From NCBI RefSeq assembly GCF_010500895.1, contig NZ_JAAAWO010000002.1, forward strand, positions 372,001 to 436,000: DNA of 64,000 nt, written 5' to 3'. How positions within the stretch are numbered: the stretch's first letter is position 1; each line of letters starts with the position of its first letter. Below the pieces are notes generated by a model, which ran no database searches, was not told the DNA's origin, and saw only the letters and a list, made by a program, of their open reading frames with translations. Below, in pieces: positions 44,288-53,502 of the stretch. The DNA is from Alteromonas genovensis. GTDB taxonomy: Bacteria; Pseudomonadota; Gammaproteobacteria; Enterobacterales; Alteromonadaceae. The position numbers and the translations under genes were made by a program.

Positions 44288-45220
44288 ATGCTATCGATAT
44301 TTAAAATAGTGTGGAATTTTAAAAGAAGAGTTTCGTTTACGGGGCTCTTTTACATTTGCATGCTAGTCGTCACCGCGTCCGTTGTGATGAGCTCGACAGC
44401 AGCGTATGCGGCCATGCGACAATACTCAGCAACAGTGGAAACGTCTAACTGGCAGGTTGATACAGAATCGCGTTTGCAGTGTACGTTAAATCATGAGCTG
44501 CCTGGATACGGTGATGCCATGTTTACGAGTGTGGCGTCTAAACAGCTGAATATGGAATTCGAGCTTGATATGCATTTGCTGCCCAATCGTTTTGATGTTG
44601 CTGCGGTGTACTCTGTGCCGCCAAAGTGGATGGCGGGTGTCGCACCAAAAACAATAGCGGACATGACAATGAGAAAGCAGTACAACGGCGACTTGCCTCA
44701 AGATGCGGCATGGACCATGCTTTCAGAGCTAGAAAAGGGGTTCTGGCCCACTATCTATTACCAAGATTGGTATAATAAGTACGACAAAGTGAGTGTGGCG
44801 CTGAACGCAAGTAATTTTGCCGGCGTTTACAGACAATTCGTGGAGTGTGTTTCTAACCTGCTTCCTTACACCTTCGATGATATAGCTTACACAGTATTAT
44901 CTTATCAAAATGCCAGTACAGAGCTGACTAAGTACTCGCAAAAGCGACTTGCAATGATAGGCGAGTATCTGAAAGAAGATGGTGAGTTAGAGCTCGTGCT
45001 GCTAGACGGTTATACCGATAGCTATGGCGGTCGTTGGAACAACGAGCAGCTTTCTATTAGAAGGGCGAATGAGGTTAAAAGTTACCTTACCGCTATTGGC
45101 GTACCCAATGATCGTATTAAGCTAACGGGCCATGGTGAAAAGCGTTTTATCGCGCCTAATGATACGAGAGAGTCACGAGCACAAAATCGACGAGTTGTAG
45201 TACGACTTTCTAAGTCATAG
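44288..45220 (+). CDS. motY: Sodium-type flagellar motor protein MotY
   Basis: The 310-residue protein has an export signal ending STAAYA (about residue 40), then the MotY-specific N-terminal domain. Diagnostic stretches are GDAMFTSVASKQLNMEFEL, AWTMLSELEKGFWPTIYYQDW and NLLPYTFDDIAYTVL, all close to Vibrio MotY. The C-terminal OmpA-like peptidoglycan-binding domain spans about 200-305 (LDGYTDSYGGRWNNEQLSIRRA, HGEKRF, RAQNRRVVVRL). MotY forms the T ring with MotX around the polar flagellum and holds the PomAB stators. It therefore implies a sodium-driven flagellum in this organism. The ribosome site is poor. Confidence 0.92.
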   Translation: MLSIFKIVWNFKRRVSFTGLFYICMLVVTASVVMSSTAAYAAMRQYSATVETSNWQVDTESRLQCTLNHELPGYGDAMFTSVASKQLNMEFELDMHLLPNRFDVAAVYSVPPKWMAGVAPKTIADMTMRKQYNGDLPQDAAWTMLSELEKGFWPTIYYQDWYNKYDKVSVALNASNFAGVYRQFVECVSNLLPYTFDDIAYTVLSYQNASTELTKYSQKRLAMIGEYLKEDGELELVLLDGYTDSYGGRWNNEQLSIRRANEVKSYLTAIGVPNDRIKLTGHGEKRFIAPNDTRESRAQNRRVVVRLSKS

Positions 45221-45288
45221 CCGCCGTAGCCTAATATCGGCGGCTCTTATTGATAAGCTCTAATTAATAGTGCTTCCAGACAGTCTTT

Positions 45289-45327
45289 CCTGACAGAGCT
45301 CCCTAACAGAGCGTCCTGACAGAGCCC
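45289..45327. repeat. 13-bp tandem repeat, three copies, between motY and glpQ-like
   Basis: CCTGACAGAGCTC, CCTAACAGAGCGT and CCTGACAGAGCCC are head to tail. Unlike the coding repeats, this one has a period that is not a multiple of three, as expected outside genes. Confidence 0.75.
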
Positions 45328-45389
45328 CTTCAGTATCATTGCCTGATTGGCTAGCTGAGCTGTACTAGCCGTCATAAGTCACAGATGTA

Positions 45390-46538
45390 TTATTGAGCGC
45401 CATCAACGTTTGAACGCCTTTGTTCACGCCATGATAGTACAGGAGGGACGTGGTCGGTAAATATGCCGTCTACCTTAACTATGTTGCGCAACGCGTCTAG
45501 TAAGTGCGGACCTGTTATTCCTGGTGGCAGTGCATCTTGGCGATAGGTATAAGGGTGAATGGTCAAATTATTGCTGTGTGCATGTGTTACCCAGTTTGCA
45601 GCTTCAATTTTTTTACTCTTTGCGTCGTTTTGATTGAAAAGCTGAGGTACCCAAGGCCCAATACCATTTGCGTATTTAGCGACTTCTGCCATTCCTTCTG
45701 CACTTCTTATCCACGTATAATCAGTACTGCTTTCTTTCCAATCATTTTCGCCAATTAACATAACAACTTTGCCTTTGTAGCCTAACTCACTGCGAATTCT
45801 TTTCACTTCACTAAAGTCAAAGCATTGCAAGTAGCTGTTGTCTTGTGCACCGTCGAAATTAAATGCTTGGAGCGCGTCTATAACAATGCGGCTTGCGTCT
45901 ACTCCTTCAGCTAAGTGAAAAGCAGGTGATTTCACTTCTGGGTATACCCCTATGTTTTTGCCAAGCTGACGGTTGAGTTCGCTTATTAAATCAAAGTGCT
46001 CATAAAGAGTCGCAATGCTAAAGCGAGAAGTTGTGGCAGAAAAACGTGATGGAAATACTCTATTTTGGCTTTTATCTTCTCGTTCGTGCACGTTAAGCCT
46101 GCGTAACTCTGCTAATGTAAAATCCCGCGCATAAAACCTATCGTCTTCTCGCGCTCTTTCGGGAAAGACAGATTCCACATTGGTGACTGTCTCTAAATGT
46201 ATATCGTGAAGCACAATGGGAATGTCATCTTTGGTGATCACAACATCCTGTTCAATGAAATCTGCGTTAAGTGCAAAAGCAAGCGTCGCTGCTTCAAGGG
46301 TATGCTCGGGCAAATAGCCAGAGGCGCCCCGATGAGCGATAACAGTAAATTCAAAGGCTTGGCTTTTACCAGATTTCTCTGGGCCTTCCTCATTGCTCTT
46401 TACCCTGCTGCTTACCTTGCTGTTTATCTTTTCAGGGCTTAGCCCAGCTGATGGGCCTTGTGCTTGTGATACTTCAGCAAAAGGCAAAGACATTAAGCAG
46501 AAAAATAAAAACAACGAAATCCCGTAGCGATTGTTCAT
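45390..46538 (-). CDS. Secreted glycerophosphodiester phosphodiesterase (GlpQ-type)
   Basis: The 382-residue protein has a signal peptide (MNNRYGISLFLFFCLMSLPF...) and the GDPD TIM-barrel. Catalytic features are HRGASGYLPEHTLEA (His69, Arg70), EQDVVITKDDIPIVLHD (metal Glu/Asp and second His), and the ending DGIFTDHVP. It splits glycerophosphodiesters to glycerol 3-phosphate and an alcohol in the periplasm. ATG 46538 gives the cleanest signal peptide; the frame reaches back to 46592. No glpT is adjacent. Confidence 0.88.
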   Translation of the reverse strand: MNNRYGISLFLFFCLMSLPFAEVSQAQGPSAGLSPEKINSKVSSRVKSNEEGPEKSGKSQAFEFTVIAHRGASGYLPEHTLEAATLAFALNADFIEQDVVITKDDIPIVLHDIHLETVTNVESVFPERAREDDRFYARDFTLAELRRLNVHEREDKSQNRVFPSRFSATTSRFSIATLYEHFDLISELNRQLGKNIGVYPEVKSPAFHLAEGVDASRIVIDALQAFNFDGAQDNSYLQCFDFSEVKRIRSELGYKGKVVMLIGENDWKESSTDYTWIRSAEGMAEVAKYANGIGPWVPQLFNQNDAKSKKIEAANWVTHAHSNNLTIHPYTYRQDALPPGITGPHLLDALRNIVKVDGIFTDHVPPVLSWREQRRSNVDGAQ

Positions 46539-46660
46539 CAATAGACTCAAAAGAATTCTCCAAAAGAATTGTGCGTAGTCGGGGCGCTTCATTTATCAGT
46601 TACACAGTCATAAACAGCGCTTTTTAAAAAAAACGGTAACTGTAATTGGATTAAATGGGA

Positions 46661-47044
46661 CTAGCGACCTTCTATTAATTCAATGGCATAGCCATCGGGA
46701 TCGCGGACAAAGGCAATAACGGTATTGCCGCCTTTTACTGGCCCAGGTTTGCGGTAAACGTCAGCGCCATTTTGCTCAAGGTTTTCGCAAAATGCATAAA
46801 TATCGTCTACGCCAATAGCGATGTGGCCGTAAGCGTTGCCTTTATCGTAGGTATTTTCTCCCCAGTTATAGGTGAGCTCTAGTACGGTAGAATCCTCCTC
46901 ATCGCCGTAACCCACAAAAGCGAGTGTGTACTCGTAGTCTTTATTGTCAGATTGACGCAACAGGCGCATGCCCATTAGTTCTGTGTAAAAGTGAAGTGAT
47001 GCGTCTAGGTTTTCAACGCGAAGCATAGTGTGGAGCATTCTCAT
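46661..47044 (-). CDS. gloA: Lactoylglutathione lyase (glyoxalase I)
   Basis: The 127-residue enzyme converts the methylglyoxal-glutathione adduct to lactoylglutathione. Metal ligands His5, Glu56, His74 and Glu122 are at the same positions as in E. coli GloA. AAGGA is six bases upstream of the ATG. It uses glutathione made by GshA, also in the window. It is transcribed away from the cold-shock gene. Confidence 0.95.
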   Translation of the reverse strand: MRMLHTMLRVENLDASLHFYTELMGMRLLRQSDNKDYEYTLAFVGYGDEEDSTVLELTYNWGENTYDKGNAYGHIAIGVDDIYAFCENLEQNGADVYRKPGPVKGGNTVIAFVRDPDGYAIELIEGR

Positions 47045-47636
47045 AGTCGTTCCTTTTATTTATTTTTTATTGATACGTTATCGAAACACTTTTGATTAAG
47101 GGTAATAGGTAATTGTTAATACTTGAAGACACAGTTTAAATTGCCGGGTTTTAATTGATGGGGTTAAATCGAACGGTCTATATTTGGGCATGCCCTAATA
47201 AGCCGATAAGAAAATGAGTGGTTTATTTACGGCAGGCCTTTTTTCATACCCTAATTTCTCTCAATTTTCGAAAATAAAAGTGTTTTAAACGTAAATCACA
47301 GATTTTTTCAAACGAGGAGAAATTAAAACCAAATAAAAATCACATGAAAAAAATCAATAAAAACCATGAAAAACAGTCGCTTGCTATTTCATTTGGCTTT
47401 TTTTGGGGTGAGATTGGTAAATCAATGGTGAAAAGGTTAGACATGCCCATGCTTTGCATGTATCTTACGCGGGCTTTAGATATGTTTTACGCTTTACCTA
47501 ATACTGCTTTGTACCACTCTTTTATTCCTTCAATTGAAGTTTTATATAGATATACATCTGCTTTACTAGCTCGTTTATGTCTATCGCTATCGGTGATTTC
47601 ACCACTTAAACATCAATTTTTTAAAAGGTATATATT
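47045..47636 (+). other. AT-rich leader region of the cold-shock gene
   Basis: This 592-base stretch has no well supported gene. It includes a palindrome GGGCATGCCC (47186-47195) and GAGGAG at about 47313-47318, with no start codon at the right distance. A 102-residue frame (47344-47652) has no ribosome site and runs into the csp start, so I treat it as leader. A long structured leader is usual for cold-shock genes. Confidence 0.5.
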
Positions 47637-47849
47637 ATGTCTAATTCTGTAAACGGTACAGTAAAATGGTTTAACGAAGAAAAAGGTTTTGGTTTCCTAA
47701 CTCAAGACGGCGGCGGTAAAGACGTATTCGTACATTTCCGTTCAATCGCTTCTGACGGTTTCAAAACTCTTTCTGAAGGCCAAGCGGTAAGCTTCGAAGT
47801 AGAACAAGGTCAAAAAGGCCCACAAGCAGCTAACGTTGTTGTTCGATAA
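47637..47849 (+). CDS. Cold-shock domain protein (CspA family)
   Basis: The 70-residue protein is a single cold-shock OB-fold. The RNA-binding motifs are KGFGFLTQD (RNP1) and DVFVHFRSI (RNP2), preceded by [11 protein letters not shown]. It acts as an RNA chaperone, melting secondary structure at low temperature or in growth transitions. AAAGG is placed before the ATG. A hairpin follows the stop. Which csp paralogue it is cannot be said. Confidence 0.96.
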   Translation: MSNSVNGTVKWFNEEKGFGFLTQDGGGKDVFVHFRSIASDGFKTLSEGQAVSFEVEQGQKGPQAANVVVR

Positions 47850-47878
47850 GCTAGAAGACGCTTAGAGTCTTTGAAGTG

Positions 47879-47904
47879 ATTAGGCTCTCTTATGAGAGCC
47901 TAAT
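47879..47904 (+). terminator. Terminator-like hairpin after csp
   Basis: ATTAGGCTCTC and GAGAGCCTAAT pair perfectly over eleven bases around TTAT. The T tract starts only seven bases later (ATAAAGTTTTT). Confidence 0.65.
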
Positions 47905-47974
47905 ATAAAGTTTTTGAAATTTCTTACTACCAATTGCTGACCACAAAAGGAATACTAAAAACAACAATATAATA

Positions 47975-48163
47975 ATGATAAAAGAAGTAATTAATTTGCA
48001 CATCCAATCTATAAAAAATTCCCCAGTACAAACTCCAATTTCCAATATATCAGTCTATAAAAACAGCATTGCTTTTACCGAAGTAAACAGCAAACGTCAT
48101 ATTGAATTCAGTTCTAAGAAAGAAACTAGAGCCTACCTTAATTGGTTATTAAACTTTTCATAA
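47975..48163 (+). CDS. Small hypothetical protein
   Basis: The 62-residue frame starts MIKEVINLHIQSIKNSP and ends ETRAYLNWLLNFS. The amphipathic pattern looks protein-like, but there is no ribosome site at the usual distance and no family was recognised. It follows csp after a hairpin. It may be a real small gene or chance. Confidence 0.4.
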   Translation: MIKEVINLHIQSIKNSPVQTPISNISVYKNSIAFTEVNSKRHIEFSSKKETRAYLNWLLNFS

Positions 48164-48378
48164 CGCTTTCAGTGTTGATTAAATTCGTATTTGATTGGCA
48201 AGCGCCTAGCTCGAGAAAAATGCTTAATACACACTCACAAGCCAAATTTCCAAAAAGCCCATTTTAGAAGCGCGTAATTCAAGGCTCGTGGGAATAACCG
48301 AATAAGAAAAACCGCACAAGAGAAACCACGAAATAGAACAGCCAACGTCCATGTTAACTGTTATCTCGTGTCTTGATG

Positions 48379-49785
48379 CTATTTTGCGCCTTTTAAGTCT
48401 ACGTCTGTATCTGCCAAGAGATAGATACTAGCTGCATACGCTGCAATGTTTTGCGCGAGCTCCTCAGGATTGATTTTATCCAGCGTGTCATCAGGTGTAT
48501 GGTGTAAGTCAAAGTAATCACGACCATTCTGATTAAGTCTGATAGTGGGTACGCCCTTCGCTGCTAATGGAATAATATCTGGGCCTCCGCCTGCAACATC
48601 AGAGCCGCCTCGAATAATGCCTAGTGGTGACAGTATCTTCGCGATATCGTCCACAAGTTGCGTTGCGTCTGAATTAACATTTGATACTAACTGCCACACT
48701 GTTTGCGCGCCGAAATCTGACTCAGTGGCCACAACGTGATTTGCTAAATTTGCCTCGTGCTGTTTTGCATAGGCAAAAGCACCTAATAGGCCTACTTCTT
48801 CAGCGCCAAACATAACAACGCGTATGGTGCGTTTAGGTCGCTTTGGAAGCTTAGCAATAAGCGCTGCAGCTGCAGTGGTAATCGCAACACCAGCACCGTC
48901 ATCAACCGCTCCTGTGCCCAAATCCCAGCTGTCTAAATGTCCGCCGATGAGTACAATCTCTTCTGGTTTTTCACTACCAATGATATCGAGGATCACATTG
49001 CCACTGCTCACTTCACCTTTCCACTTGGATTCACTGTGAAGCGACATGGAAAGCGGTTTGTTTGCTTGATGAAGGCGGCGAAGATGGTCGGCATCTGGAT
49101 TAGAAACAGCAATAACGGGTATGGTTGCCCATTCGTCGCCGTTTTTACTCATCATGCCTGTATGGGGAAAGCGGTGAGAGTCCGAGCCAACAGAACGCAC
49201 AACAAGGGCACTTGCTCCACCACGCTGGGCATGTTGCCATCCAATGCGTCGACGCTGATTGGCTTGTCCGTAGCCCGCACCAGTTTGGCTTTTAACCATG
49301 GCGTCGCCATCAACAAAGGCAATTTTTCCTTTTAGCTCTTTGTCTTTAATATCTGTTAAGGCGTGAATGTCACGAAAATAAACTACATCTGCATTAACTT
49401 CACTCTCGCTCGGGGCAGCTCCGCCAAGGGCTGTTCCATAAAGGGGCTGTTGATAAGGAGAGGTGAGCGTAATATGTAAGTGTCCACGATCCCAAAAAGG
49501 CATTGTGAACTCTTCTATAGATACCCTATCAAAACCTAACTCTTTTCCAAGCTCGGCACCCCAGTTCCTTGCACGAGCCTCAGCCTCTGAACCCCCTAAT
49601 CGAGGACCGACTTCTGTTGTCAGTGATGTGACTATGTCATAGCCCATATCACTGTTAAGAGCGGTTTGTATGAGTTGTTCTGCGGTTTCTTTTTGTGAAT
49701 CGGTAATGGGGGAGGGAGCGGCGAGTAAGGATGTGCTAAACACCCCCACTAATGCACTCAGTGTTACTGCTTTAAATTGTAGCAT
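48379..49785 (-). CDS. Secreted M28 family aminopeptidase
   Basis: The 468-residue protein has a signal peptide (MLQFKAVTLSALVGVFSTSLLAA) and a protease-associated insert (about 110-250) before the M28 zinc domain. Ligands and catalytic residues are His283 and Asp285 in GGHLDSWD, Asp295, Glu329-Glu330 in GAEEVG, Asp357 and His428/His429 in LHHTPDD. It removes N-terminal amino acids from peptides outside the cytoplasm, in two-zinc fashion. GGAG lies five bases before the ATG. The gene is monocistronic. Confidence 0.92.
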   Translation of the reverse strand: MLQFKAVTLSALVGVFSTSLLAAPSPITDSQKETAEQLIQTALNSDMGYDIVTSLTTEVGPRLGGSEAEARARNWGAELGKELGFDRVSIEEFTMPFWDRGHLHITLTSPYQQPLYGTALGGAAPSESEVNADVVYFRDIHALTDIKDKELKGKIAFVDGDAMVKSQTGAGYGQANQRRRIGWQHAQRGGASALVVRSVGSDSHRFPHTGMMSKNGDEWATIPVIAVSNPDADHLRRLHQANKPLSMSLHSESKWKGEVSSGNVILDIIGSEKPEEIVLIGGHLDSWDLGTGAVDDGAGVAITTAAAALIAKLPKRPKRTIRVVMFGAEEVGLLGAFAYAKQHEANLANHVVATESDFGAQTVWQLVSNVNSDATQLVDDIAKILSPLGIIRGGSDVAGGGPDIIPLAAKGVPTIRLNQNGRDYFDLHHTPDDTLDKINPEELAQNIAAYAASIYLLADTDVDLKGAK

Positions 49786-49835
49786 GACATCTCCAAGTTC
49801 TTGTTTGTCAATTTTGTGTTTTTATTTTCGTTATC

Positions 49836-49870
49836 AGGGCGTGTTCATCTTTGCTGTACGTTTTTGCAGC
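49836..49870. repeat. Solo end of the GGGCGTGTTGATCTTT repeat upstream of the M28 gene
   Basis: The 35 bases AGGGCGTGTTCATCTTTGCT followed by GTACGTTTTTGCAGC match the reverse complement of the right end of the element at 50731-50995, including the GCTGC(A)5 part. No partner arm is found. Confidence 0.75.
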
Positions 49871-49955
49871 CTTACTCAATCATAGCGACTGTAAGGTGAA
49901 TGTCGATATTGCATGCTGCAAGAACGTGAATTTAGAGGACAGGTGGCTCCGGTTT

Positions 49956-50687
49956 TTACGATTTATGCTTTACGGCCTTTGCTTTCTTCTTAGTTGCTAG
50001 TGTTTTCTTCTTTTCCTGCTCTTTAATAACTTCATTGATGAAACTTTTTCGACCAAACTCTCTTGTTATTAGGCATCGGTCTAACGAAAAGCCTCTGGCC
50101 GGGCAATATTCACGGCCGTAAAAAATTATTTGTAGATGTAAGTCGTTCCATCTATCTCTCGGGAATAGGCGTTTAGCATCACGCTCTGTTTGCTCGACAC
50201 TTTTGCCGTTTGATAAACCCCAGCGATACATTAAACGATGAATGTGTGTGTCTACCGGAAAGGCAGGAACGCCGAATGCTTGAGACATGACGACGGATGC
50301 GGTTTTGTGACCCACAGCAGGCATAGCTTCAAGAGCCGTAAAATCTTGAGGAACCTTGCCGTCATGCTGCTTAATGATCATGTCAGAAAGGTGCCAAATA
50401 CCTTTTGACTTCATTGGCGACAGGCCGCAGGGTCTTATAATATTTTGAATTTCTTCAATGCTCATTTTGACCATGTCGTATGGATTATCTGCTTTGGCAA
50501 AAAGCTTCGGTGTTATCTGATTAACACGTTCATCGGTACACTGCGCAGAAAGCAATACGGCGACTAAGAGAGTGTATGGATCGGTATGATCAAGGGGAAC
50601 GGGAATTTCAGGGTAAAGGTCGTCGAGAATATCCATGATGGCCTGGACTTTTTCGTGTTTCGACAATGTTTTTACAGCGTCACCCAT
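49956..50687 (-). CDS. nth: Endonuclease III-type DNA glycosylase lacking the Fe-S cysteines
   Basis: The 243-residue protein is a HhH-GPD base-excision glycosylase/AP lyase. The HhH with catalytic Lys128 is in MPAVGHKTASVVM and Asp146 in VDTHIHRLM, at the same spacing as in E. coli Nth. It removes oxidised pyrimidines from DNA. The four-cysteine C-x6-C-x2-C-x5-C cluster site is missing: the C-terminal part has only YCPARGFSLDRC, two cysteines nine residues apart. The tail is Lys-rich. GREYCPARG resembles cluster-less Nth proteins of Bacteroidetes as I recall them. It sits just beyond rsxE, where nth normally lies, but 327 bases away. Confidence 0.88.
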   Translation of the reverse strand: MGDAVKTLSKHEKVQAIMDILDDLYPEIPVPLDHTDPYTLLVAVLLSAQCTDERVNQITPKLFAKADNPYDMVKMSIEEIQNIIRPCGLSPMKSKGIWHLSDMIIKQHDGKVPQDFTALEAMPAVGHKTASVVMSQAFGVPAFPVDTHIHRLMYRWGLSNGKSVEQTERDAKRLFPRDRWNDLHLQIIFYGREYCPARGFSLDRCLITREFGRKSFINEVIKEQEKKKTLATKKKAKAVKHKS

Positions 50688-50730
50688 GAATGTGCTCTCT
50701 TAATAATAATTGTAGTTAACTTGAACCCTT

Positions 50731-50995
50731 AGGGCGTGTCGATCTTTGTTGTACGAGTTTTGGGCTAAATGGAAGCATTTTAATCGCGAAACAGTCCTGT
50801 AGGCCTAGTGGGCTAAGTCAAAGGGCTGTGACAAAGAGTGAAATGCTTCTATAACGCCCCCTTCGGGCAGCGCCTGTGAGCTATTTACCCTGCGTTGAAT
50901 AGTTTCGATTTAGCCCGCTAGACCTTCAACCATTCGCCTTGTTTAAATAGCTCACAGACCGCTGCAAAAATGTACAGTAAAGATCAACACGCCCT
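50731..50995. mobile_element. 265-bp inverted-repeat-bounded element (MITE-like)
   Basis: The two ends, 50731-50754 and 50972-50995, are 24-base inverted repeats with three mismatches (outermost AGGGCGTGT / ACACGCCCT). Inside lies a perfect inverted repeat CTGTGAGCTATTTA (50874-50887) / TAAATAGCTCACAG (50944-50957). GAAGCATTTT / AAATGCTTC forms another. No protein is encoded. Solo ends of the same kind occur at 39526-39545 and 49836-49870. It fills the whole gap between nth and rsxE. Flanking target duplications were not found. Confidence 0.7.
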
Positions 50996-51014
50996 AGGAC
51001 CGGTCCGCTGATGG

Positions 51015-51707
51015 CTATGTTTCTGCGGTAATTCTCACCCGTTCAGCTTTCGCTTTCGGTGTTGTCTCTTTTTCAGCGATTTTCGCATCTATCATGTTTT
51101 TGACTGCGATTAATAAGCCCATGGCTAAAAACGCGCCGGGCGGCAAAATGGCAAGTAAAAAAGGGCTGTCTGTTTCAAACAGCGTGATTGTCCAGTTTTG
51201 TGCGACCTCACCGAATAGCCTATCGGCACCGGTAAACAAGGTACCCGCACCTAAAATTTCCCTGAGACCGCCTAAAATTACGAGAACTGCGGTAAACCCA
51301 AGCCCCATCATTACGCCGTCGTAGGCTGAAGCGAGAGGTTGATTCTTGGAAGCAAATGCTTCTGCGCGGCCAATAATGGCGCAGTTAGTTACAATGAGAG
51401 GGATGAATATTCCCAGTGCCAAATACAGGTCGTAGGTGTAGGCGTTCATCAGTAACTGAACAATAGTGACGAATGAGGCGATGATCATAACGAATACGGG
51501 AATACGGATTTCGTTACGCACAATATTACGCACAAGCGACACAGTAACGTTGCTGCCAATAAGAACAAGCATGGTCGCCAAACCTAGCCCTAACCCGTTT
51601 ATAAAGGTAGAGGTGACTGCAAGTAATGGACATAGCCCGAGAAGCTGGACTAAAGCCGGGTTATTCTTCCATAGGCCTTGAAGCGATAAATCGCGAAAAT
51701 CTGTCAT
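51015..51707 (-). CDS. rsxE: Electron transport complex subunit RsxE
   Basis: The 230-residue inner-membrane protein has six hydrophobic spans and the RnfA/RnfE signature ([37 protein letters not shown]). It pairs with RsxA in the membrane core of the Rnf/Rsx complex, which moves electrons between NADH and ferredoxin with ion transport. The start overlaps the rsxG stop (ATGA). The Lys/Glu-rich tail [14 protein letters not shown] is unremarkable. Confidence 0.95.
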   Translation of the reverse strand: MTDFRDLSLQGLWKNNPALVQLLGLCPLLAVTSTFINGLGLGLATMLVLIGSNVTVSLVRNIVRNEIRIPVFVMIIASFVTIVQLLMNAYTYDLYLALGIFIPLIVTNCAIIGRAEAFASKNQPLASAYDGVMMGLGFTAVLVILGGLREILGAGTLFTGADRLFGEVAQNWTITLFETDSPFLLAILPPGAFLAMGLLIAVKNMIDAKIAEKETTPKAKAERVRITAET

Positions 51708-52399
51708 GATGGCTGTTCCTGACTGTCGGCGTTTATATCATTACCGATTCGGCATTGATTGGGGGCTTCAAATAAGCGAGTCTGATTCTCTTCCACGTAA
51801 ATCAGTGTATTTTTAACGGTATTAACCACCGCTCGAGGGGTAATTGTTGCCCCTGTAAATTGATCGAACTCACCACCGTCTTTTTTTACCTGCCACGGCG
51901 CGAGGTTATCACTAGAAAAGTCTTTTCCTGCGAATGTTTTTATCCAGTCGCTAACGGCAAGCTCTACCTTATCACCAAGTCCTGGTGTCTCTTTATGCTC
52001 AACAACACGAACACCCAGTACATTGAGATTTACATCAACGCCAATAACCATGTCGATGTTGCCGCTATATCCATCAGGGGCTGTGGCTTGTACAACAAGC
52101 CCACTAGGTTGACCATTTAGGCGCGCTCGATATACAGCATGATTGCCAGGACCAAGGGCCGAAGAATCAATAACAGTACAGTCGGCGTATAGCGGGTTAG
52201 TGTGCAGTGAACTTGGCACCACTTCGTTAAGTACACTCAAAAGCTTACGTCTTTTTTGCTCTTCAATAGTGTCTTTTGTACCAAAGAAAGTAACGGCAAT
52301 AAGTGCGGTAGTCACAATCGCGAAGGCACCTAGCATCGCGCCGTTTTTAATCAGGCTATCTTTTATCGGGTTATTTTTAAAAAAGCTGCCTTTTGACAT
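51704..52399 (-). CDS. rsxG: Electron transport complex subunit RsxG
   Basis: The 231-residue protein has one N-terminal membrane span and a periplasmic domain with covalent FMN. The FMN-binding motif is [12 protein letters not shown] (flavin on the Thr in GAT). It overlaps rsxD by one base (TAATG) and rsxE by four. Confidence 0.95.
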   Translation of the reverse strand: MSKGSFFKNNPIKDSLIKNGAMLGAFAIVTTALIAVTFFGTKDTIEEQKRRKLLSVLNEVVPSSLHTNPLYADCTVIDSSALGPGNHAVYRARLNGQPSGLVVQATAPDGYSGNIDMVIGVDVNLNVLGVRVVEHKETPGLGDKVELAVSDWIKTFAGKDFSSDNLAPWQVKKDGGEFDQFTGATITPRAVVNTVKNTLIYVEENQTRLFEAPNQCRIGNDINADSQEQPS

Positions 52400-53502
52400 T
52401 ACTTAGCCCCCCGTTTGCTACTCACATTTTTTCCATAAACGCGTGGGCGTGTGTAGTAGTCAATTAAGGGCACGGCCATGTTCATGATAATAACTGCAAA
52501 CGCTACGGCGTCGGGGTAACCACCAAATACACGGATAATAACGACCCAAAATCCAATAGCAGCACCAAAAATGATACGGCCCTTTGGGGTGGTGGATGCC
52601 GACACGGGGTCGGTGGCAATAAAAAATGCACCAACAATGACAGCGCCGTTGAGTAAATGAAATAGAGGTGAAGCGTATAGGTCGCCGTTAACTAAGTGCA
52701 GTGCGGCTGCGCAAACAAACACACTAATTACCATGCTGCCAGGAATATGCCAGCTAATTACGCGGGTTTTCACTAAGCCCAGACCGCCAAGTAGGTAAGC
52801 GAGACTAACCCAGCCCCAACCAGCACCTGCTGCATCAAATAGGCTACCGTCAAATGTGGGTTTCGCTAATGACTCTGAGTATGTGAGCCCCTGCGTTAAA
52901 TCGGTTTTCAATGTATCTAGAGGCGTGGCCATAGTGACTCCGTCAACCATAGATGCGCCCCCGGCTACCGTTCTTAGTTGAGTAACATCATAGCCGCTGG
53001 TGGTAAATCCGGTAAAAATAAGTGATGCCGAGTCGAGAAAGCTAGGCGTAATGGCGGCATGCGTTGCAGCAGGAAGCCACAAACTCATCGCTGCCGGAAA
53101 CGAGATAAGTAGCACCACGTACGCTATCATGGCGGGATTGAATATATTAAAACCAAGCCCACCGTAAACTTGTTTTGCAACGGCAATGGCAAAAAATACA
53201 CCTATAATAGTCATCCACCAAGGTAGGGTAGGCGGAATACTGATAGCGATAAGCAGGCCCGTTAGCACTGCACTATAATCAGTAAGCGTTCTCTCAATGG
53301 GGCGCTTTCGCAAATACAATATCACGCCTTCAAATATGAGCGCGCTAGCCACAGCGATGATAGCTTGAATAAGCATACCCCAGCCAAAAAACCACGACTG
53401 CGCTATCATGCCAGGGATCATGGCATAAATGACTATGCGCATGACTTGGCCCGTATCTCGTTTTACGCGCTGATGTGGTGAGCTTGATAAACTTAATTTC
53501 AT
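52399..53502 (-). CDS. rsxD: Electron transport complex subunit RsxD
   Basis: The 367-residue membrane protein has about ten spans. The motif [12 protein letters not shown] contains the likely flavin-bearing Thr. It binds FMN covalently and forms the ion-translocating part with Rsx[13 protein letters not shown] and [15 protein letters not shown] stretches ([12 protein letters not shown]) are characteristic. It overlaps rsxC by four bases (ATGA). Confidence 0.95.
   Translation of the reverse strand: MKLSLSSSPHQRVKRDTGQVMRIVIYAMIPGMIAQSWFFGWGMLIQAIIAVASALIFEGVILYLRKRPIERTLTDYSAVLTGLLIAISIPPTLPWWMTIIGVFFAIAVAKQVYGGLGFNIFNPAMIAYVVLLISFPAAMSLWLPAATHAAITPSFLDSASLIFTGFTTSGYDVTQLRTVAGGASMVDGVTMATPLDTLKTDLTQGLTYSESLAKPTFDGSLFDAAGAGWGWVSLAYLLGGLGLVKTRVISWHIPGSMVISVFVCAAALHLVNGDLYASPLFHLLNGAVIVGAFFIATDPVSASTTPKGRIIFGAAIGFWVVIIRVFGGYPDAVAFAVIIMNMAVPLIDYYTRPRVYGKNVSSKRGAK

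Noticed and set aside
47344..47652. A 102-codon frame ahead of csp
   Set aside because: It lacks a ribosome site at the right distance and runs over the csp start; it is better read as leader.
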